DNA of 64,000 nucleotides from Phyllobacterium sp. OV277 (lineage in GTDB: Bacteria; Pseudomonadota; Alphaproteobacteria; Rhizobiales; Rhizobiaceae): assembly GCF_900104355.1 (NCBI RefSeq), contig NZ_FNIY01000002.1, positions 868,001-932,000 of the forward strand, in the 5' to 3' direction. The translations under genes were made by a program, and so were the position numbers. The notes under the pieces were generated by a model. That model had not been told where the DNA came from and ran no database searches. It worked only from the letters and a program-made list of their open reading frames with translations. Below are positions 57,427 through 64,000 of the stretch, piece after piece; within the stretch, counting starts at the first letter, position 1, and each line of letters starts with the position of its first letter.

Positions 57427-57733
57427 TTTCGCGTTTCCCCTGTGTGTCGCTCTTTGTCGCGAATCGCAAAAAGAAGAACAACTTATGCGTGGAAGTCTAG
57501 AGGGCACATCAACGTCGCGTCAATCAATCCGCGTTGTCACAGTCCAGTCATGCACTGATAATACAGCTAAGGATAGCCTGTGCGACGAAAGAGCCCGCTT
57601 TTCGAAAGCGCCATTTTGCCTTAGGTTTTATTGACTCCCTCATGACACCTGCTATGTGTCGCGTGCCTTTTGGATTTTGTCTGAACCGGCGTCCAGAAAC
57701 GGCATTTCCTATCCTCTTCGAAAGACGGTACAC
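57427..57733. promoter_or_regulatory. Divergent promoter region of DUF4164-zapA and tkt
   Basis: About 307 bases without a gene. The best tkt promoter candidate is TTGACT (57631-57636), 16 bases, TATGTG (57653-57658), which is weak. I see no repeat or conserved RNA. Confidence 0.35.
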
Positions 57734-59719
57734 ATGACCAATTCTGATAAATCGAACCAAATGGCCAATGCAATCCGCTTTCTGTCGGCGGATGCAGTGG
57801 AGAAGGCCAATTCCGGCCATCCCGGCCTTCCCATGGGCGCAGCCGATATTGCGACCGTTCTCTATACCCGTTTCCTCAAGCACGATCCGAAAGCGCCGCA
57901 TTGGCCTGACCGTGATCGCTTTGTCCTTTCCGCAGGGCACGGCTCGATGCTGCTTTATTCGGTGCTCTATCTTTCCGGTTACGAAGATATCACCATCGAC
58001 CAGATCAAGAATTTCCGCCAGCTTGGCTCGCGCACAGCTGGCCATCCGGAATATGGCCACGCCGCCGGTATCGAAACCACAACAGGCCCGCTCGGCCAGG
58101 GTCTGGCCAATTCTGTCGGTATGGCGCTTTCCGAGCGCGTCCTGAACGCTGAGTACGGCGATGATCTGGTAAACCACCATACCTATGTGATCGTGGGTGA
58201 CGGTTGCCTCATGGAAGGCATCAGCCAGGAAGCTATCGCGCTTGCCGGGCATCTGAAGCTGAACAAGCTCATTGTTTTCTGGGATCACAACAACATTTCC
58301 ATCGACGGTCCCGTGTCGCTCGCTGACAATACGGACCAGTGCGCCCGTGTTGAAGCATCCGGCTGGAATTCCATCAATGTCGATGGCCATGATCAGGATG
58401 CAATCGCTGCTGCGATTGAGAAGGCCCACAAATCAGACAAACCAACGCTGATTGCCTGCAAGACAACAATCGGTTTCGGTGCGCCGACCAAGGCTGGCAC
58501 CAACAAGGTCCATGGTTCGCCGCTGGGTGCGGAAGAACTCGCCGGTGCCCGCAAGGCACTGGGCTGGACATCCGAGCCCTTCGTAGTCCCTGCCGATATT
58601 CTTGATACGTGGCGTCTTTCCGGCCTGCGTTCCGCTGGGGAACATACAGCATGGAACAAGCGCCTGGCCGCCGCCGATGCGGAAATCCGCGCGGAGTTCG
58701 ACCGTCGCATGCGCGGCGATCTGCCCGGTAATTTTGATGCCACTATCATTGCCTACAAGAAGAAGCTTTCCGAAGACAAGCCGAAGGTTGCGACCCGCAA
58801 ATCATCGGAAATGGCGCTTGAGGTCATCAATGCCGTGGTCCCGGAAACCATTGGCGGCTCCGCGGATTTGACCGGTTCCAACAACACCAAGACCAGCCAG
58901 ACGCAGAACATCAGCCCTGAGGATTATGGTCAGCGCTATGTGCACTACGGCATCCGTGAGCACGGCATGGCAGCTGCCATGAACGGTATCGCGCTGCATG
59001 GCGGTCTCATTCCCTACTCAGGCACGTTCCTTACCTTCTCGGATTATGCGCGCGGTGCGATGCGTCTTTCGAGCCTGATGGGCATCCGGGTCATCTATGT
59101 GATGACACATGATTCCATCGGTCTGGGTGAAGATGGCCCGACGCACCAGCCGGTTGAACATCTGGCTGCACTGCGTGCCATTCCGAACAATTACGTGTTC
59201 CGTCCGGCCGATGCCGTCGAAACCGCCGAGTGCTGGCAGTTGGCACTGGAGTCGCGCAAGACACCGTCGACACTGGCGCTTACACGTCAGAACCTGCCGA
59301 CAGTCCGCACCGTGCATGTGGATGAGAACAAGTGCGCCTATGGTGCCTATGAACTCGCTGCAGCAAGCGGCAAGGCGGAAGTGACGATTTTTGCGACCGG
59401 TTCGGAAGTCGAGATCGCTCTCGCCGCCCGTGCACAGCTGGAAGCGAACGGCCATCCGGCCCGCGTTGTATCCGTGCCCTGCTTCGAGCTTTTCGAACAG
59501 CAGAGCGAAGACTACAAGCGTGCCCTGCTTGGTGATGCGCCAGTCAAGGTTGCGGTGGAAGCTGCAATTCGCCTCGGCTGGGACCGTTTCATCGGCGTTG
59601 ACGGCATCTTTGTCGGCATGACCGGCTTTGGTGCCAGCGGCCCGATTGAAGAGCTTTACCCGCATTTCGGCATTACAGCGGAAGCCATCGTTTCGGCGGC
59701 AGAAGGCAAGTTGAAATAA
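57734..59719 (+). CDS. tkt: Transketolase
   Basis: TPP-dependent transfer of two-carbon units in the pentose phosphate pathway. The 661-residue protein has [19 protein letters not shown] near 26, the TPP motif [20 protein letters not shown] near 155, the pyrimidine domain ([19 protein letters not shown] with the catalytic glutamate) and [19 protein letters not shown]. Length fits. gap, pgk and fba follow on the same strand, a layout typical for the group. Confidence 0.97.
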   Translation: MTNSDKSNQMANAIRFLSADAVEKANSGHPGLPMGAADIATVLYTRFLKHDPKAPHWPDRDRFVLSAGHGSMLLYSVLYLSGYEDITIDQIKNFRQLGSRTAGHPEYGHAAGIETTTGPLGQGLANSVGMALSERVLNAEYGDDLVNHHTYVIVGDGCLMEGISQEAIALAGHLKLNKLIVFWDHNNISIDGPVSLADNTDQCARVEASGWNSINVDGHDQDAIAAAIEKAHKSDKPTLIACKTTIGFGAPTKAGTNKVHGSPLGAEELAGARKALGWTSEPFVVPADILDTWRLSGLRSAGEHTAWNKRLAAADAEIRAEFDRRMRGDLPGNFDATIIAYKKKLSEDKPKVATRKSSEMALEVINAVVPETIGGSADLTGSNNTKTSQTQNISPEDYGQRYVHYGIREHGMAAAMNGIALHGGLIPYSGTFLTFSDYARGAMRLSSLMGIRVIYVMTHDSIGLGEDGPTHQPVEHLAALRAIPNNYVFRPADAVETAECWQLALESRKTPSTLALTRQNLPTVRTVHVDENKCAYGAYELAAASGKAEVTIFATGSEVEIALAARAQLEANGHPARVVSVPCFELFEQQSEDYKRALLGDAPVKVAVEAAIRLGWDRFIGVDGIFVGMTGFGASGPIEELYPHFGITAEAIVSAAEGKLK

Positions 59720-59788
59720 TCGGCGGTTTACCGCTTAAGCAAGGGCGCCCAGGGTCTTGACCCTCAACCCCCAAGGAGAAACTAAAAA

Positions 59789-60796
59789 ATGACTGTTCGC
59801 GTTGCAATCAACGGGTTTGGCCGCATTGGCCGCAATGTTCTTCGCGCTATTATCGAGTCCGGCCGCACTGACATTAAAGTCGTCGGCATCAATGATCTGG
59901 GTCCAGTCGAAACCAATGCGCATTTGATGCGCTATGACTCCGTCCATGGCCGCTTCCCCGGTACTGTTACGGTATCCGGCGACACCATCGATGTTGGTCA
60001 GGGTCCGATCAAGGTAACTGCGGTGCGCAACCCGGCAGAATTGCCTTGGAAAGAGCTTGATGTTGATATCGCGCTTGAATGCACCGGCATCTTCACGGCC
60101 CGCGACAAGGCTGCGGCTCACCTCGAAGCCGGTGCCAAGCGCGTTATCGTCTCGGCTCCCGCTGATGGTGCTGATCTGACTGTCGTGTTCGGCGTGAACG
60201 ATCACAAGCTGACCAAGGACCATCTGGTTATTTCCAATGCTTCCTGCACCACCAACTGCCTTGCGCCGGTTGCCTTTGTGCTCAACGAAGCCGTCGGCAT
60301 CGATCATGGTTTCATGACCACGATCCACAGCTATACCGGTGACCAGCCGACGCTCGACACCATGCACAAGGATCTTTATCGCGGCCGTGCTGCGGCTTTG
60401 TCGATGATCCCGACTTCAACAGGCGCTGCCAAGGCCGTTGGCCTTGTTCTACCAGAACTCAATGGCAAGCTTGACGGCAGCTCGATCCGCGTTCCAACCC
60501 CGAACGTCTCGGTTGTGGATTTCAAGTTTGTTGCCAAGCGTGCGACAACGGTTGCCGAGATCAATGATGCGATCAAGACCGCTGCCAATGGCAAGCTGAA
60601 GGGCATTCTTGGTTATACGGATGCGCCTAATGTCTCCATCGACTTCAACCATGATCCGCATTCCTCCATATTCCATCTCGACCAGACCAAGGTCATGGAC
60701 GGAACCTTCGTTCGCGTCCTGTCGTGGTACGACAATGAATGGGGCTTCTCGAACCGGATGGCTGACACGGCCGTCGCGTTCAGCAAGGTCATCTGA
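59789..60796 (+). CDS. gap: Glyceraldehyde-3-phosphate dehydrogenase, type I
   Basis: Phosphorylating oxidation of glyceraldehyde 3-phosphate, reversible in gluconeogenesis. The 335-residue protein has the NAD fold [16 protein letters not shown] (5-20), catalytic Cys153 in [11 protein letters not shown], and the C-terminal [12 protein letters not shown]. An AAGGAGA ribosome site is present. A terminator follows, so pgk is probably transcribed separately or by readthrough. Confidence 0.98.
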   Translation: MTVRVAINGFGRIGRNVLRAIIESGRTDIKVVGINDLGPVETNAHLMRYDSVHGRFPGTVTVSGDTIDVGQGPIKVTAVRNPAELPWKELDVDIALECTGIFTARDKAAAHLEAGAKRVIVSAPADGADLTVVFGVNDHKLTKDHLVISNASCTTNCLAPVAFVLNEAVGIDHGFMTTIHSYTGDQPTLDTMHKDLYRGRAAALSMIPTSTGAAKAVGLVLPELNGKLDGSSIRVPTPNVSVVDFKFVAKRATTVAEINDAIKTAANGKLKGILGYTDAPNVSIDFNHDPHSSIFHLDQTKVMDGTFVRVLSWYDNEWGFSNRMADTAVAFSKVI

Positions 60797-60820
60797 GTGA
60801 CTGAGGCCTGATATGTTGCA

Positions 60821-60853
60821 AAATGGCGGGTCGACAACACCCGCCATTTTTGT
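60821..60853 (+). terminator. Terminator of gap
   Basis: Stem AAATGGCGGG (60821-60830) / CCCGCCATTT (60840-60849), then TTGTTTTT. Confidence 0.88.
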
Positions 60854-60927
60854 TTTTGCTTATGATAACGGGAGTGTTCGGTCTGCAAGTGACCGGATAG
60901 TCTCCGATCCAGACAGGGATGATGACC

Positions 60928-62121
60928 ATGCCAGCTTTCAAGACTCTCGATGATGCCGATGTTAAGGGAAAGCGCGTTCTTCTGCGTGTTGACCTCAACG
61001 TGCCGGTTGCCAATGGCCATGTAACGGATGCCACCCGGATCGAGCGTGTTGCTCCCACCATTCTCGAATTGTCGAAGAAGGGCGCCAAGGTCATCCTGCT
61101 TGCGCATTTCGGTCGCCCGAAAGATGGCCCGACGCCGGAATTTACCCTGAAGCCAATTTCCCATGCGGTTGCCAAGGTCCTCGGCCAGAATGTGCATTTT
61201 GCCGAGGATAGCATTGGCGAAAAGGCCGCTGAAGCCGTCGCCAAACTCAATGACGGCGATATCCTGCTGCTTGAGAACACCCGCTTCCACAAGGGCGAAG
61301 AAAAGAACGATCCTGTTTACGTCAAGGCGCTTGCGGCCAATGGCGATATTTACGTCAATGACGCGTTTTCGGCAGCCCACCGCGCCCACGCCTCGACTGA
61401 AGGTCTGGCGCATGTCTTGCCTGCTTATGCGGGCCGCACCATGCAGGCGGAACTTGAAGCGCTGGAAAGTGGTCTTGGCAATCCGAAGCGTCCGGTTGTT
61501 GCTGTTGTCGGCGGTGCAAAAGTTTCATCCAAGCTCGATCTTCTCGGCAATCTGGTGCAGAAGGTTGATGCGCTTGTGATTGGCGGCGGCATGGCCAATA
61601 CATTTCTGGCGGCACAGGGCGTCAAGGTTGGCAAATCGCTGTGCGAGCATGATCTTGCCGACACCGCTCGCGAAATTATGGCCAAGGCGCAGGCCGCCAA
61701 CTGCACCATTATTCTGCCTGTAGATGCCGTTGTTGCCTGGCATTTTGAAGCCAATGCGCCGTCCCACGCCTATGGTCTGGATGCAATCCCGGAGGATGGC
61801 ATGATCCTCGATGTGGGGCCTCAATCGATCGAGCGCATCAAAGGTGCGATTGATGATGCGGCAACACTCGTCTGGAACGGCCCGCTTGGTGCTTTTGAGC
61901 TGACACCTTTTGACAAGGCAACCGTTGCGGCGGCCCGGCATGTGGCAGAACGGACAAAAACAGGCCATCTCGTTTCGGTTGCGGGTGGTGGTGACACCGT
62001 TGCCGCGCTCAACCATGCGGGCGTTGCCGATGATATGACCTATATTTCGACCGCAGGCGGCGCTTTTCTTGAATGGATGGAAGGCAAGCCGCTTCCGGGT
62101 GTTGATGTACTCAAGCGTTAA
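60928..62121 (+). CDS. pgk: Phosphoglycerate kinase
   Basis: Transfers phosphate between 1,3-bisphosphoglycerate and ADP. The 397-residue protein has the signature [20 protein letters not shown] near 13, [34 protein letters not shown] and [12 protein letters not shown] near the C-terminus. ATG 60928 fits the AGGGA site; ATGs at 60919 and 60922 would add two or three residues. Confidence 0.97.
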   Translation: MPAFKTLDDADVKGKRVLLRVDLNVPVANGHVTDATRIERVAPTILELSKKGAKVILLAHFGRPKDGPTPEFTLKPISHAVAKVLGQNVHFAEDSIGEKAAEAVAKLNDGDILLLENTRFHKGEEKNDPVYVKALAANGDIYVNDAFSAAHRAHASTEGLAHVLPAYAGRTMQAELEALESGLGNPKRPVVAVVGGAKVSSKLDLLGNLVQKVDALVIGGGMANTFLAAQGVKVGKSLCEHDLADTAREIMAKAQAANCTIILPVDAVVAWHFEANAPSHAYGLDAIPEDGMILDVGPQSIERIKGAIDDAATLVWNGPLGAFELTPFDKATVAAARHVAERTKTGHLVSVAGGGDTVAALNHAGVADDMTYISTAGGAFLEWMEGKPLPGVDVLKR

Positions 62122-62137
62122 TGGCGCATTCAAGCTG

Positions 62138-62165
62138 ATCCGGGGTCTTTAAACAGGCCCCGGAT
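62138..62165 (+). terminator. Hairpin after pgk
   Basis: Stem ATCCGGGG (62138-62145) / CCCCGGAT (62158-62165). No T tract follows, so termination may be partial. Confidence 0.5.
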
Positions 62166-62201
62166 TAACGAAGAACAGAAAATGTTATCCTGTTAAATCG
62201 G

Positions 62202-62216
62202 TTGAAAAAATTTCAA
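62202..62216. promoter_or_regulatory. Perfect palindrome upstream of fba
   Basis: TTGAAA-AAA-TTTCAA lies 84 bases before the fba start, in the only space between pgk and fba. It has the form of an operator for a dimeric repressor. The regulator is unknown. Confidence 0.35.
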
Positions 62217-62299
62217 TCGTTTCAAAGGCTTGAACTGCCATTCCGTTTGATATGAGCTTCTGGTATGGGCCAGACAACGAAAAACGGAGTGCATGATCT

Positions 62300-63325
62300 A
62301 TGAGCGAACGCCTGGAAGATATCGCAATTGCAATGGTTGCCAACGGCAAAGGCCTGCTTGCTGCGGATGAAAGCACCGCAACGATCAAGAAGCGGTTCGA
62401 TACAATCGGGCTTGAATCGACAGCCGATAGCCGCCGCGACTATCGCGAAATGCTGTTCCGCTCCGATGATGCCATGAAGAATTACATCTCCGGCGTCATT
62501 CTCTATGATGAAACCCTCCGTCAGAATGCCAAGGATGGCACACCTTTCGTGCAGCTCCTGAAAGCTGCGGGCAGCATTCCGGGTATCAAGGTTGACGCGG
62601 GTGCCAAGGATCTCGCCGGTTTTGCTGGTGAGACGATCACCGAAGGCCTCGATGGCCTGCGCGACCGGTTGGCCGAATATCACAAGCTTGGTGCGCGCTT
62701 TGCCAAATGGCGCGGCGTTATCAATATTTCCGATAATTTGCCAACTTGGGGCGCTGTGAAGCAAAATGCGCAGGCTTTGGCCCGTTATGCCGCTCTTTGT
62801 CAGGAAGCTGGTATTGTGCCGATCGTCGAGCCTGAGGTGCTGATGGACGGCAAGCCCGGCACGCATTCGATTGAGCGCTGCTACGATGTGACCGAATGGG
62901 TTCTGAAGACCGTTTTCACTGAGCTTTATGATGCCCGCGTTGTGCTTGAAGGCATGATCCTCAAGCCAAACATGGTCATCGATGGCAAGAATGCCCGCAA
63001 GGCTTCGGTCGAACAGGTTGCCGAGCAGACGGTTCGTCTGTTGAAGTCAACGGTTCCTGCTGCGATACCCGGCATTGCGTTTCTCTCCGGTGGCCAATCG
63101 GATGAAGAAGCAACGGCGCATCTCTCGGCGATGAATGCTGCTCACGACCTGCCATGGAAGCTGACTTTCTCCTATGGTCGCGCTTTGCAGGCCGCGGCTC
63201 TGAGCGCCTGGAACGGCAAGTCGGAGAATGTTGCAGCCGGTCAGCGCGCTTTTGCGCACCGCGCCAAAATGAACAGCCTTGCCGCAACAGGCGGCTGGAA
63301 AAAGGACCTGGAAAAGGCCGCTTAA
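62300..63325 (+). CDS. fba: Fructose-bisphosphate aldolase, class I
   Basis: Cleaves or forms fructose 1,6-bisphosphate by a Schiff-base mechanism. The 341-residue protein has KGLLAADESTATIKKRF near 17, LFRSDDAMKNYISGVILYDE, VKVDAGAKDLA-type sequence, RFAKWRGVINI, and the Schiff-base lysine in LEGMILKPNMV near 222, followed by FLSGGQSDEEA. This is the eukaryote-like class I enzyme, not the zinc-dependent class II one. It is separated from pgk by 178 bases. Confidence 0.96.
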   Translation: MSERLEDIAIAMVANGKGLLAADESTATIKKRFDTIGLESTADSRRDYREMLFRSDDAMKNYISGVILYDETLRQNAKDGTPFVQLLKAAGSIPGIKVDAGAKDLAGFAGETITEGLDGLRDRLAEYHKLGARFAKWRGVINISDNLPTWGAVKQNAQALARYAALCQEAGIVPIVEPEVLMDGKPGTHSIERCYDVTEWVLKTVFTELYDARVVLEGMILKPNMVIDGKNARKASVEQVAEQTVRLLKSTVPAAIPGIAFLSGGQSDEEATAHLSAMNAAHDLPWKLTFSYGRALQAAALSAWNGKSENVAAGQRAFAHRAKMNSLAATGGWKKDLEKAA

Positions 63326-63356
63326 GCGTTTTTTATCTAAAAGCGTCTCTCATAGA

Positions 63357-63387
63357 GCCCGGGCCGGAATCAGGTCCGGGCTTTTTT
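63357..63387 (+). terminator. Terminator of fba
   Basis: GCCCGG (63357-63362) pairs with CCGGGC (63376-63381), extended inward by three pairs including a G-U, followed by TTTTTT. Confidence 0.88.
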
Positions 63388-63404
63388 ATGTTTATGAGGC
63401 ACGT

Positions 63405-64000
63405 TTGACCAAACCATCGGCTTTCCATCCCCTTGTCAGCTGGCTGCTGTTTCCCGTCTATGCGTGGCAGGGAATAGCGGTACGCCTGAATACGGAACGC
63501 ATGGTGCCGCCGGGTGCATTTCCGGTTGGTGGAATTGCAGGCAAGGAACCGGCAATCCGCCTGCTGGTGCTGGGTGATTCCTCGGCTGCTGGTGTGGGTG
63601 TAAGTGATGTCTGGCAAAGCCTTTGTGTGCGGCTCGCCGTGCATTTGCAGGGGCGCACTGGTCGCAAGATCATCTGGCGTGCTGCCGGGTTCAATTCGGC
63701 TACATCAGGCCAGTTGCGTGATCATGTGGTGCCCAATATCGAACGGGGCATGTGGACCCATATCGTGCTGACAACCGGCTCGAATGATACCAAGAATTTC
63801 CATTCGGTTTCCCGTTTCAAGAAGGAATTCGGCGGGCTGCTCTATGCGCTCAAGGCAAAGTGGCCTGAGACATCGATTGTCTGGTCACCAGTTATCGATT
63901 TTCGTGATGTGCCTGCCATGCCGCCGCTGCTCGGGCGCATTCTGGAAGGGCGTGCAAGTGCGATCAACGCCATGGGCGAACGGCTTTGCCGGGAACGGAT
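63405..64000 (+). CDS. SGNH/GDSL-type hydrolase, 3' end outside the window
   Basis: Probable esterase or deacylase. The first 198 residues are visible: a hydrophobic start (FHPLVSWLLFPVYAWQGIAV), the nucleophile block LLVLGDSSAAGVGVSD near residue 50, the glycine of block II around the GFNSATSG stretch, and block III TTGSND. The catalytic Asp/His block is outside. No ATG fits the frame; TTG at 63405 has GAGG five bases upstream. It begins only 18 bases after the fba terminator T tract. Confidence 0.82.
   Translation, partial: MTKPSAFHPLVSWLLFPVYAWQGIAVRLNTERMVPPGAFPVGGIAGKEPAIRLLVLGDSSAAGVGVSDVWQSLCVRLAVHLQGRTGRKIIWRAAGFNSATSGQLRDHVVPNIERGMWTHIVLTTGSNDTKNFHSVSRFKKEFGGLLYALKAKWPETSIVWSPVIDFRDVPAMPPLLGRILEGRASAINAMGERLCRER

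Overview
The window is chromosomal DNA of a Hyphomicrobiales alphaproteobacterium. The best fit by gene content is the Brucella/Ochrobactrum/Phyllobacterium/Mesorhizobium group; no 16S or other species marker is present, so I do not name a species. Evidence includes the rplU-rpmA-GNAT-obgE-proB-proA-nadD-rsfS-rlmH order, a CarD-type regulator, a PhaR regulator with phaAB, a SUV3-like helicase, DUF1127 and ZapA/DUF4164 small proteins, and long palindromic repeats of the rhizobial kind. Coding density is high and codon use looks uniform. I see no prophage, insertion sequence, plasmid gene, CRISPR array or rRNA operon. Almost everything is core or ordinary accessory metabolism.

Layout. 1-1.4 kb: the start of a dapA-type gene, two very small genes and tRNA-Ser(CGA). 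1.5-8.9 kb: ribosome, GTPase, proline and NAD housekeeping genes, interrupted by a 159-bp nested palindrome that ends at the proB start. 8.9-12 kb: a secreted DUF3011 protein and a LysR/mmsA divergent pair. 12-16 kb: a FadR-type GntR regulator facing a hydroxyproline degradation operon (lhpC-lhpB-lhpA), with a palindrome overlapping the promoter -10 box. 16.2-23.6 kb: a branched-chain amino acid ABC transporter (livHMGF), a small membrane protein and two tandem binding-protein genes. The LivG ATPase carries an extra helix-hairpin-helix domain. 23.7-29.5 kb: pyruvate carboxylase, then a DeoR/MFS pair.

29.5-41.7 kb: polyhydroxybutyrate and isoprenoid functions. bdhA is translationally coupled to a patatin; ispG and ispA converge; mtgA, rpmF, an MFS/LysR pair, a GlcG-like protein and phaR/phaA/phaB follow. 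41.7-42.4 kb: a long gene-free region with 13 GANTC sites and two 63-bp direct repeats, upstream of a SUV3-like helicase. 45.5-49 kb: an S4-domain protein, a seven-iron ferredoxin, CarD and an M48 lipoprotein protease. 49.2-54 kb: thiBPQ under a TPP riboswitch, with thiamine pyrophosphokinase nearby. 54-57.4 kb: two duplicated glycine-zipper lipoproteins, an ABC-F protein, ZapA and DUF4164. 57.7-64 kb: tkt, gap, pgk and a class I fba, then the start of an SGNH hydrolase.

Together the genes describe an aerobic heterotroph that imports and degrades amino acids, refills the TCA cycle with pyruvate carboxylase, stores carbon as polyhydroxybutyrate and runs the lower glycolytic/gluconeogenic pathway. 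I did not find a clearly new biological system. The most unusual items are the GANTC-dense repeat region, the LivG domain fusion, and the palindrome that supplies the proB ribosome binding site.
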